Positions 43,776 to 57,780 of a DNA stretch of 64,000 nt are shown here, piece by piece. The notes beneath the pieces were generated by a model that searched no databases, was not told the origin of the DNA, and was given only the letters and a program-made list of their open reading frames with translations. Origin of the DNA: Gautieria morchelliformis (lineage: Eukaryota; Basidiomycota; Agaricomycetes; Gomphales; Gomphaceae); assembly GCA_015179125.1 (NCBI GenBank), contig WHVA01000009.1, forward strand, positions 1 through 64,000, written 5' to 3'. Position numbers and translations under genes: made by a program. How positions within the stretch are numbered: position 1 is the first letter of the stretch; each line of letters begins with the position of its first letter.

Positions 43776-46700
43776 ATGTCCAGCCTGAATCCACGCTCTC
43801 AAAGAGCCCCTTCCCCATCCAACACAACTTATTCTGGCATCTCAAACTACAGAACCGATTCCTATCGCCCAATTGGCAAGGCTCCCGCGGTACCAGGTAT
43901 AGACTCGCGCAAAACCGCCCAGATTCACTTCGATGAGCTGCAGATATTCTTGGGACAGCATTTGGCCAAAGGTCAGTTTAGGCTTGTCTCACGGCTGGCT
44001 GTCCGCTTCCCGTTGATCTACCTTACCGCACACACCAGAGCCGCTCAACTCACGGTCCAGCGCACGAGAGAAACTTACACGTCTGACCAAGCAGCAGTTT
44101 CAAGAACTCTCTACAGATGTCTACGACGAGCTTGTTCGTCGCAATAACAACACCGTCGGAAATGAAGGTGAGCTCTCAGAGTCACACCTCGAGGCCTGCA
44201 CGTGTTCACCTTCCACCCCAAGTCCCCTTTCTCCCCGTTCGGAGTGACTTCCACCCCAAGAGAAATCAGGCTAGACAGAAGCTGGCCACTTTGCCAAAAA
44301 CACGTTTTAAAGATCTAGCGAGTGATGTCTTCTTCGAGCTTGGCCGGCGTTACCCAGAATTCAAAGAGCCAGAGGTCGGTTGATGCACTGATTATGTTCG
44401 ATTTCATTCTCATTCACCCATAGGTTCCCAACACTCCCGACTCTGAACCCTCCAACTATGACGATTTACCCAGCGCAGAATATCGTGAACGCAGTCAGGC
44501 ACAGCAGGCTTCGCCGACTGCCGCGTACTCCTCTATCTCCAGTTCACGCCGAAAGCCTTCTCGTGAACAGAATTCCCCATTTGCTACCATGGATCGGCGC
44601 CAGCCCTCACAAGATCTGAACGGCGATTTCTATTCCGGAGCAGAGCGACGTCGTCCCTCCGAAGACACGCTCCGATCGACAGGTAGAGCGACCCCCTCCG
44701 GCCGCCGTCCATCCGGGGAGGATTCTGTGTCAGGAACTAGTTATGGAACTGTTGCGACGGCCACTTCTGGAGTCGTCATCCCGAACAAGTCTACCATAGC
44801 TGAGGAGCAAATAGAGGTGCCGTATGGCAGGGAAGACGATGCCGCCGACCCGCGTGTGTCTGGAAGTACGGTCACAGGTGGCGATCAGGATGAAGATCAA
44901 CGTCATGACGATGATCAGGGGATGGACAGTGCGAGTGCGGGATTCAAAAGCCCGACCTCCCCTTCTGGTGGCCTAGGCGGGTTGAGCGCCCTCTCTGCCA
45001 TAGGAACGAGCCGGAAAAGAGACAGTGATGATGACATGGGTGCGGGGCGGAGCGATAGCGACTATTACGACAAGGCATTCGGGAGGGCTAGCGGTTTAAG
45101 CGATAGACCTGGGCGTAGCGGCAGCGTAGCCAGAGGCCGATCTAATACCGGCGATGAAGACCGGTTAAGACGCAACTACGAACTCAAGATTGCCACAATG
45201 CAAAGTCGCATCAATGGGTTAGAGGGTGACGTTACTGAGGCTACGACACACAAAGCAGAAAGTGATGACCGGGTTAGAAAGTTGACCAGTGAGCTGGAGA
45301 AGTTTCGTAGTGTAAGTATATTCTGCTTTTTTAGATCAATAATTTGAAGTGACCGTTTCACAGCAAGCGGAGGACCATTCTGCAGCAACCTTAGCTTTAA
45401 AGCAAGAGCTGGATGAGGCACGTGCCGCGCAGGCAAGGGAAGTTGAATTGCGACGGAAGGGTGATGAAGAAGAGATTCGGCGACTGAGGGAACGGTGTAG
45501 ACGATTAGAAAATGAGCGTGACGAATTTCAAGGGTCTCAAGTAAGTGTTCGCCTTGTTCGCTTTCCTTGATAATGTGATTGACGTTGATTTAGCCCAACA
45601 TGGAGTTAATGGAACAACTTCGTTCCGACTTGGAAAGCGTGTTGGCCGAGGCTAATGACTTGTCAAATCGGAACGAAGAGTTAATGGCAGCTCGAGAAGA
45701 CGACAGTAACGTTATTCGAGATCTCAACAGCCAGGTGAAGGAGTATAAGCGAAAGTATGAACAAGCCAAGACCGAGTTGCGCAGTGTTAAAGGTACGATG
45801 CCTTGCCAAGTTCACCCCGTGCAATGAGTAATCTTCGAATTTTCATCTGACAGCCACGTCCCAGCTCTACCACCAAACCCCCAAATCATTGAGCGACGAT
45901 CAGCTCCCTGTTACGTCTTCTGGTGGCTTACTAGATATCCACGTCACAGCGTTCCTCAGCTCCATCGATCTTCTTCTGACCGCAGGCCGATCAGCCACCC
46001 CCGCTCGAGTCTACGCACCCATGAAGACCGTTGTCAATGCCGTGCACGCCATCATCGATGATGTTCGTAATGTCGAGGCACGCGCTCGCAAGGAACGTCT
46101 CGACTATGACATCGAAGACCTACAATCACTCCGCGAGCGCGCAGACATGACGCTCAGTAATCTCGTCGTGGCCGCGCGGACCCATGCAACCAGCCTTGGA
46201 ATGAGCCCGGTTAGCCTGCTAGATGCAGCTGCTAGTCATGTATCTAGCGCGGTCACCGAAATCGGCAAGACAGTACAAGTTCGGAAGGCAACCAGGGCTG
46301 AGCAGGACTCATTCAACACTCCGACGTCCCCCACGGTTATGAGCACGACGAACGGGTACGCACCCACGTTGCGTTCCGTCAACGAGGGCGCTGGAGGTCA
46401 CACGAGAACTGTGAGCAGTGCAAGCTCGGCGCGAGGCGAGGATTACAGTTCGTCTGCTACACGTACGAATGGTCGACACAGCGACCTATCCCCAACCCCA
46501 ACGACGACAGGAAGAAATCCCTTGACGCGCCGACCACCCTCTGAACCTTCTAGTTCAAACGCCAGCTCGCCCCCGGCGATCTTCGATACACCACCTAATA
46601 CCAACCTACGGAACGGTCCAGGTAGTGATGAATCGGCACCCACAGAAGGGCCTGATGATGCATGGGCAGAATTGAAGGTACGTGATCCATTGTCAACGAC

Positions 46701-47054
46701 TGCTTTTGCTAAACTCGCACACCACAGCCGTATCTTGAAGCTCAATCGGAATCCATCGTCTACGCTATTCAAAGTGTGCTCTCAGCCGTGCGCAGTCCGG
46801 CACCGTCGCCTAATCTCAATGAGAATCTGACACAAATCATAACCATTGTATCGAGTATCGTTGCTGTTTGCAAAGACAGTCTACCGTCAGCATCGGTCAA
46901 GGAAGGCAACGATATCATCCGCGAGCTTATCGATCACTGCACAAAGCTCAGTGAGATCCAGGCTATGCCTGAGATTACCAAAGAGTCCCGACAGTCAATG
47001 GCGAAATCAAGCTTCGCTGTGGCCAATGCTATGAAGAGCCTTGTGAAGCTGTGA
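43776..47054 (+). CDS. SPA2: Spa2-type polarisome scaffold protein
   Basis: The start is MSSLNPRSQRAPSPSNTTYS. Splicing two early introns restores the two tandem Spa2-homology repeats: KLTRLTKQQFQELSTDVYDE with LVRRN, then VPFLPVRSDFHPKRNQARQK and LATLPKTRFKDLASDVFFEL with GRRYPEF. A long Ser/Pro/acidic disordered region follows, then a coiled coil (about 45150-45800, from DRLRRNYELKIATMQSRING to KEYKRKYEQAKTELRSVK). The C-terminal helical domain (LLDIHVTAFLSSIDLLLTAG to VANAMKSLVKL) resembles the GIT/Spa2 C-terminus. Spa2 anchors polarity factors, formin and MAPK components at hyphal tips. It converges on PEX1 with 118 bp between the stops. Confidence 0.92.
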
Positions 47055-47172
47055 AAGGTTGTTTTTCGTTTTGTCTTGGACATTACATACCCACCTCTTT
47101 GCAATCATTCTACATACCCCATGATGCATAACGTCTCTTAACACCCGCTATCAATTTGTCATCTGACCATCA

Positions 47173-51297
<4,125 letters not shown>

Positions 51298-51814
51298 TGC
51301 TGTTACTCTGCGCAAGTCTGGAAGTGCAATCACGTGCTTTGCGTCACGCGTTCGACGCGTCCTCCACACAGTGCGCGTTGAAGATGGAGGGTCCTCATTC
51401 CTTCAAGGCTGCATACCGGATTCTTTTTACAGGTGGTCTAATGTCCAGCTCTTTGCCGCCAATTCCCGAGCCACCGAGTATAAAATAGAAATATTAGGTG
51501 GATGTGAGTTTGAAGAGTATCTAAGGTCATGTGTGAGGCGGCCGGAATGTATTGGTAAGGACCTTTCTGGATGCCCCAACAGCTTTGGCCTGGCGCGGGC
51601 TTTTGGCAGCTCAGCCCAGCTCAGGCCGCGGCCTGGGAATCGGTCACGGTTTGGATTGACATGCAGGTTGTTTTTATATATACCAGATGAAAACCTGTAG
51701 CAAGGGGATGAGTCAAAAAAATAATGGGGAACGACACAAAGGCATACGTTGAAGATGATATATGCGGTCAGGAACCCTATATTACGCCATCGATGTGAGA
51801 AGGACATGTTACGA
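51298..51814. other. PEX1 upstream region with a GC-rich repeat patch
   Basis: No gene is recognised. At about 51585-51650 a patch rich in GGCCTGG, GCGCGGGC, CAGCCCAGCTCAGG and GGCCGCGGCC words resembles hAT subterminal sequence, and may be a second hAT end fragment next to the complete element. Confidence 0.4.
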
Positions 51815-51822
51815 GTTGCTCT

Positions 51823-53369
51823 TAGTGTTCTCCGGGCTTGGGCCTAGGCCCGGGCGAGAGCAACCCGGCCATTCGCACGGCGTCCATGGACCTGATTCGT
51901 TAGTAAGATGCGTGTACATGTGGGTGGCAGGCAATAATAGCATACCATTGCCTCATACAGGCGACTCGGGAACTCGACCGCGTCGTGCCGAGCCCGAGCC
52001 CAGCCCTAAAAAGCCCGAGGAGCAGGGCCGGGTTTTTGGGTGGGTATTAGTATTTAATGCAGCGACGCAAGTCGCTGCATACTATTGAATCTACTACTCT
52101 TCATAAGTTGCCCATGCCGCGTGTCATCGACAGCTCCGACGAGGAAATCCAGGAAATGGGCCCTCTGCCATTTAAAAGCAGTTCGGGCCGCGTGGTGAAG
52201 CCAAGAAGCCGCCTCATTGCACGGTCTGGATACGACGAATTCCACGGACCACTTACTGCCGGCATTAATAAACTCGCCCAATACTATAACAGAACAGACG
52301 AATCACAAGCGTATATAATGGCTATGGGTCAGTAGCATATATACAAGTAGTCCCTGCATACTAACACATTGGATGGCAGTGCTTCACCCTGAACAAAAAA
52401 TGACACATTTCGAAAAACACTGGGGAAATGAACTGGTGGACAGGGTGACACAAACGGTCAAAGCTATTGTGAGTCACCTATTGTTTGGTCTATTATTCCA
52501 CTCACTGGTCCTGCAGTTCAAGGAGCGTTGGGATGCATCAAGGGCTGCACCCAAACCATCTGATGCAGTTCCTAACCTGAAGAAACGTCGGTTCCAGGAT
52601 CTACTGGGTGCACTGAGTGGAAGAAGAAGACGCGCCGGCTCGCTTGGTGCCTGCATCCAGCTTCTCCAGCGACATGTCAGACAGCGAAAGCCCCTGGCTC
52701 CAGGCATACCGAGGGTACATTGGACCAGTGGAGCCGATACCTGATGGGATGGGGCTAATTGAGTGGTGGGGGGTAAGCCTTATATATATTCATTGATTAG
52801 ATGAGATCACTGATGCAAACCTAGTGCCACGAACACCTTTTCCCTATTTGGGCCTCGCTGGCATATGATTGCCTTCCAATCATGGCCTCCTCGGTGTCGA
52901 GTGAACATGTGTTCTCCAGCTCGGGTATCACGATCAGCAAGCGGCGTAACCACTTGAAAGGTGATGAAGTGGAGGCCCTGCAGGTAATCAACTGTGCTCT
53001 ATGAAACGACTTACTCACTCGAGATCCGGCACCCATGTCCTCGCTTGAGTTTGATCTCCTCGGTGATAGAAAAACGGCGGCTGGGTCCGGTGGTTCTATT
53101 GATCTAGATTTAGACAGCGACTGTGACAATGAACTAGACAACCTCCTGAATGAGGAGGTTGTCTAGTTGTTGAATTTAATATGACACTATGTTCAGGTAA
53201 ATACATGCATGTGTGGCATCCCCTTCAATGACTTCCCCCTTCAATGACTTCCCACACCCACAGGCCCGGGCTCAAGCCCAAGCCTGGCCCGAGCCCTGGT
53301 CGGGCTCGGGCTCAGGGATGGGCTTAGAATTCGTCGAGCCCAAGCCCGGCCTGAGCCCAGAAGACACTA
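51823..53369 (+). mobile_element. hAT transposon, internally deleted, with intact ends
   Basis: The element is bounded by GTTGCTCT on both sides (51815-51822 and 53370-53377), an exact 8-bp target duplication as hAT transposases make. Ends are imperfect inverted repeats: TAGTGTTCTCCGGGC at the left, and TAGTGTCTTCTGGGC when the right end is reversed. Subterminal regions are dense in GGGC/GCCC words, as in other hATs. Inside are transposase remnants: MPRVIDSSDEEIQEMGPLPF (52113), LHPEQKMTHFEKHWGN (about 52383), and the C-terminal dimerisation block LAYDCLPIMASSVSSEHVFS then SSGITISKRRNHL (about 52850-52960). At about 1.5 kb it is far shorter than a full hAT (about 2.5-4 kb), and the BED finger and most of the catalytic region are gone, so it is non-autonomous. 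Confidence 0.92.
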
Positions 53370-53377
53370 GTTGCTCT

Positions 53378-53473
53378 GAAGCATGCAAAACCGTCAAATA
53401 GTCAGATAGCGCGTATACTCAGGGGACAATGGATATCAAGGCGCACTCATCACTGAGTGCTCAACCATTGATA
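53378..53473. other. flank of the hAT element
   Basis: The short sequence between the right target duplication and the gypsy fragment shows nothing recognisable. Confidence 0.4.
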
Positions 53474-53725
53474 TCATTCTATAAATCTAACAAATATATT
53501 ACAAGACCATTCGGGGTGAACCCTGAGGTTCAGATTGTAGCCCTTGTTGGCAGAGAAAGGGGAAATACCAGTAGTGGCACTGGGAGCATTATTGTATGCA
53601 AACTCAGCAAGTGGTAGCAACTTGGACCAGTTTTCTTGTTGGTAGTTGGTTTGCTCCAGTAGGGGGAGGAAGAACTGAACATGCAACATTAGTTCTATGC
53701 AGCGGTCAGGGATCATCCGGCCTCA
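53474..53725 (-). pseudogene. Ty3/gypsy integrase fragment (end of catalytic core)
   Basis: The minus strand reads NYQQENWSKLLPLAEFAYNN then APSATTGISPFSANKGYN, the stretch that follows the catalytic Glu in gypsy integrases (family: QDNWSKLLPLAEFAYNN..SATTG.SPF.ANKGYNP). Only about 80 codons remain. It lies downstream of the chromodomain remnant on the same strand, out of normal order, so it comes from a different copy or a rearrangement. Confidence 0.85.
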
Positions 53726-53939
53726 TTTGATGAACACTTGGACCAGATCAGCGCAGAGTTGCGGTGGAGTCAGGAGTGGAGGGATTCAGAGGATGATGCA
53801 GAGGTTTTGGACAGTGAGGTGGCAGATGTCCAGGAGTATGAAGTGAAACTCGGAGAAGGTACCAGAGGGAATCAGTTAGAGGAATGGGATGGGTTCAGAG
53901 AGGGGGAGGACCAAATGATGAGGGATGAGTAGGGGTCAG

Positions 53940-54551
53940 AAATGGGTTGGAAGAACTTGTAGAATTATTTCTTGGAATGTCAGAATATAATAGCAGAATT
54001 TATTGATCAGAAATAACTTGTGACTTAAAAGTGAATGGCAGACAGAGTAAGAGTGTTGGAAAAGGTGTTGGAACTGACTTTTGCGCAGGAAGTGGTCCAG
54101 GATTGGCTGGATATGCCTTGTGGAAATCAGAGACAAGTTTGGAGGCATGGTCGAGTTCTGTGGTGGAAATCCAGGAAATCTCTTCATCAGTGTCTTCATA
54201 GCCTACCCACTTGACTAGGTACTGGAGTTGGCATCAGTAACAAAGGCTGTTCCAGAATTGGAAGTTGCTTCAGGAGGCCGTAGGGTTTGTGACACTGAGG
54301 CTCGGCATGCATACATCTGGTGCATGACTTGCAGTAATCTTGGACCATTGTGCCAAGGAGTGGCCAGGTGTATGTGCATCGGATGATGTCAAGGGTCTTG
54401 TTTTGTCCTTGGTGTCCTGAGAGCAGATGATCGTGGCTCTGTTGGAGGACGCAGAGTCAGAGCTCATTGACATCTGGAACATAGATTCAAGGCTTGTAGC
54501 AGAGGAAACTGTCGGAATTGATGGACCATCCAGGACTGGGTGGGTTATCAA
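53940..54551 (-). pseudogene. Ty3/gypsy chromovirus fragment: integrase zinc-binding domain joined to chromodomain
   Basis: From the right: GHQGQNKTLDIIRCTYTWPL, then C-x2-C in CKSCTRC, which is the HHCC zinc-binding part of integrase, then KPYGLLKQLPILEQP. Almost at once follows a chromodomain, QYLVKWVGYEDTDEEISWIS then DHASKLVSDFHKAYPANPGP. The catalytic core that should lie between is missing, so an internal deletion of roughly 1 kb joined the two. Confidence 0.8.
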
Positions 54552-54754
54552 GGTGGGTTGCAGAGATGGGGTCGTATTGGAGGGCAGAAAGGATATCGGA
54601 ATGGAGAAACTTGGTATCCATAATGATCAAGGTATTGAGACTTGGTACCATTGGTAAGCATGGAACACAGCAGGGCCATGCCCGGCGTGGCCAAACAGTC
54701 AGAGTAGGGAGGACACTAATAGCTTTGGTCTTGCATGTCCAAAGCAGGTATATA
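54552..54754. other. no gene recognised; transposon flank
   Basis: This holds either the rest of the gypsy fragment, decayed beyond recognition, or the 5' part of the copia B LTR. Confidence 0.35.
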
Positions 54755-54925
54755 GTTCAGACGCTTAGTTAGTCGTACCTCAGTGAAGTACCGTTTCACA
54801 CATCCATACGCAGGTCGCTCATTCCCATGTATAGCATGTTTATTCTAGGTAGTTATACATGTAGGCTCAGTGAAGCTTCGGTTCACTGAGCACATTTATT
54901 CTAGACTACTGCGCATAACCATTAA
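54755..54925 (+). repeat. probable 5' LTR 3' portion / leader of copia B, with hairpin
   Basis: It lies directly upstream of the copia B gag start (54932). A perfect 9-bp stem, CTCAGTGAA ... TTCACTGAG, with a 7-nt loop lies at about 54867-54891; a partial copy, CTCAGTGAAGTACCGTTTCAC, lies about 90 bp upstream. No matching 3' LTR exists because copia B is truncated, so the boundaries are uncertain. Confidence 0.45.
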
Positions 54926-54931
54926 CAGGTT

Positions 54932-57780
54932 ATGGGCCCCACAGAGCCCACCACATCTTCCTCTACCTCAAAGTCGTTTGTCGTCCCCAAGTTGGCTAGG
55001 GACAGCATGAACTGGGTCACCTGGAAAAGCCAGACATTAGCTATGCTGGCGGCGACCCGGGGCGCGAAATGTCACCTCGAAGGGACCACTCGGATCCCCC
55101 ATATGATCCCGACGTACCCCGATGGTCATGTGCTAACGGATGAGCAGGAGGAGGAGCTGGATGATCTAGAGAAGTGTTGGGATGATTACAACCAGCGAGA
55201 GGCGAGGATCAGAGCCCAGATCTTCACCACAATCCCAGACAGCCTCCTCATCAAGATCTGAAACCTCGCTACAGCTAAGGAGGTATGGGATGCTGTGTGT
55301 TCAAAGCATGAAACCAGAGCACTCACCGTTAAGGTCGATATGTGGCGCTGGATGTATGAAATGAAGTGTGAGAACGAGTTGAATGTCCGTATGCACTTGG
55401 AAGCGCTCATGAGGACACAGGAGCAACTGGCAGGGATGAATGCTGCACTTACTGACGATGACCTAGTCACTGTCATCCTTGGCTCACTCCCTAAGTCATA
55501 CCGCCCGCTGATCAATGCGATCGCAATGTCTGTGGTGCATGCGAAAGCCAAGTTAGAGCCCGATCAGGTTGTTGGAACCCTGATTGATGAGTTCGAACAG
55601 TTAGCGATCAAAGAGTGTCAACTGAAAGCCAGCAAGAACGCACTTGCAACACCTAAAGGCCATGGGAAACCCCAGACACGCAGCAGCACCTCCAACGCCA
55701 TGAAAACCGACATGGAGTGCTGGAAATGCCGAAAGAAGGGTCATATGAAGGCGGATTGTCATTCTAAAGCTAAAAAGAAGGACAAAAAGGGAGAAGATAA
55801 AAAGGACGGCAGATCAGTGAATGCAGCAGTTGGGGGCAAGGATTTTGCCTTCACAACAACGTTTGCTGGGACCACACTTGCACTGGGAACGAGTGCATTG
55901 ATGGGACGGGAAGTTGATGTCTATGACTTGGGCATGTCAGGTCACATGTCGCTGAGCAAGCACCGCTTCCTCACCTTCAAGGAGATTGCGCCACGCGCAA
56001 TCAATGCCATGGACAAGACTGTGTTCAAAGCTATGGGAATAGGCAATATGAGGGTCAGAATCCCGAATGGGAAAATGACAATGCATGTTACCTTAAAGGA
56101 CATGCTGTATTGTCCCAACCTTGCCTTCACGCTGATCTCACTCACGCGCTGTGACGCTGCGGGGTACTCAGTCCTACTAAAGGACCAGAAATGTCTGATT
56201 CGAGACAAATGAGGGACGCTGCTTGGGCAGGTCCCACTCTTGAATGGCCTTTATAAGGTGGAGCATGAGTCCACAGTGGCGGCGGCAAGTACAGCATGAA
56301 AGTTACTCACGCTGGACGAGCTGCACCGCTGGATGGGGCACATCTCCCTGCAAGCTGCCCAGAAACTTGTGCAGGATGGCACGGTAACTGGCCTCGATGC
56401 TGACACGTCAAGTCAGCCCAGCTTCTGCATGGCATGTGCACAAGCGAAGCCGATGTGCAAGCCTGTCCCGCAGAAGCAGGAGGGACCGTGTCAGGGGAAC
56501 ACCAATCACACACTGTGCATTATCGCATGCATTATCACATTCTTTATCGCATGCATTATCGCAGTGCGCATTATCGCATGCTTTATCGCACGCATTATTG
56601 CATGCTTTATCGCACGCATTATTGCATGCTTTATCGCACGCATTATCGCACTGTGCATTATCGCACACTGCATCATCGCAGCATGTTGTTGGTGGCCCCT
56701 GGGCTTCTCCTAGCCTTTAGCATCCTTCTGTCTTGTGTTCCATTTATTTCCCTTCCTGTTCCGGCCCCTTCCGACATCATACCTTCCTTATCTGTCCAGC
56801 CCTGTTATTGCTGGCATGATTGCTTCTGTAACTCGGGCATTCGGTGATCGGGATAGCATGCCTGAGTTTGCTTATAGTCGTAGTTAGGTGGCGAAGGGGT
56901 TCCTTAGAGTTTTCTCTTTGGATCCCCCTTCGCCAGGTATGTCTATGTCCTGTATATAGTTCTCTATCTTACTTTGGATCCCCCTTCGCCAGTTCGCCGC
57001 TTGAGTGTAGAGCGTCTGCCTAGGTTGCCCTTATAGACCGCAAGCCACGAGCTTTGGCGAGAAAGTCCACTCGGATGTGTGGGGCCTGCGAACCCCCAAA
57101 GTTATGGCGGAAAAGATTATTTTGTCAGTTTCACCGACGACCATAGCAGGTGGACGTACCTGATACCCATGGCAAGAAAGAGCAACGCCTTCGACTGCTA
57201 TAAGCAGTATGAGGCATGGGTGGAGACCCAGCATGGCACGAGGTTGAAACACCTACAGATGGACCGTGGGGGAGAATATCTATCTGAAGAATTCACTGCT
57301 CACCTGAGATCCAAAGGGACGGTCTGAAGTCTGACCGTGCACAACACACCTGAGGAAAATGGCATGTCAGAATGGCTGAACCACACACTACTGGAACACA
57401 CACGAGCAATGCATCTTGCAGTGAACTTACCAAAATTCCTTTGGATGGAATTGGTACAACACGCCGTCTGGTTGAAGAACCAAATGTTCACCCGTGCGCT
57501 GGATGGAAAAACCCCATATGAGGTCATGCACTGCAAAAAGCTTGATCTAACAGACTTACCTGAGTGGGGCGCGAGAGTTTATACTCTCAAAGAAGACCAC
57601 GGCAAGCTGGAGCCCAAAGCAGACGAGGGTAGATGGGTTGGATACAGCGATGAAAGCAAGGGTCATAGAATCTATTGGCCTGGGAAACATTGTGTGAGCG
57701 TTGAGCGCAACATTACCTTCGACAAATCTGTCCTGGTCACCCCGAGCAACACACAGACTGAGGGGGAGTTATCACCCAGG
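54932..57780 (+). pseudogene. Ty1/copia retrotransposon B: gag, protease, integrase (3'-truncated)
   Basis: Gag begins MGPTEPTTSSSTSKSFVVPK; DSMNWVTWKSQTLAMLAATR is the capsid start. The zinc knuckle CWKCRKKGHMKADC is at about 55718. The protease reads VYDLGMSGHMSLSKHRF, with DLG where the family has DSG. GAG-pre-integrase follows: LTLDELHRWMGHISLQAAQK and ACAQAK. Integrase resumes after an inserted LTR with YGGKDYFVSFTDDHSRWTYL, MDRGGEYLSEEF and NTPEENGMSEW. TGA codons at 55259, 56210, 56297 and 57325, and a one-base loss near 57082, break it. After about 57780 the frame passes into another element. Confidence 0.93.
56489..57035 (+). repeat. solo gypsy-type LTR inserted in the copia B integrase
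   Basis: It starts TGTCAGGGGAACACC and ends GGTTGCCCTTATA, flanked by GACCG on both sides (56484-56488 and 57036-57040), a 5-bp target duplication. Removing LTR plus one GACCG (552 bp) keeps the copia frame. The ends match the gypsy LTR at 61678-62145 (TGTCAGGGGA...GGTTGCCCTTACA), and both share TTCTCTTTGGAT followed by CCCCTT motifs occurring twice. The U3 part (56518-56680) is a tandem array of GCATTATCGCATGCTTTATC-type units. The final TA instead of CA fits a C-to-T change. Confidence 0.92.

Noticed and set aside
56408..56847. Several long overlapping frames with Cys/Asn/Asp- or His/Arg/Tyr-rich repeats
   Set aside because: They are readings of the tandem repeat array in the solo LTR U3 and occur on both strands and in all frames; no gene.
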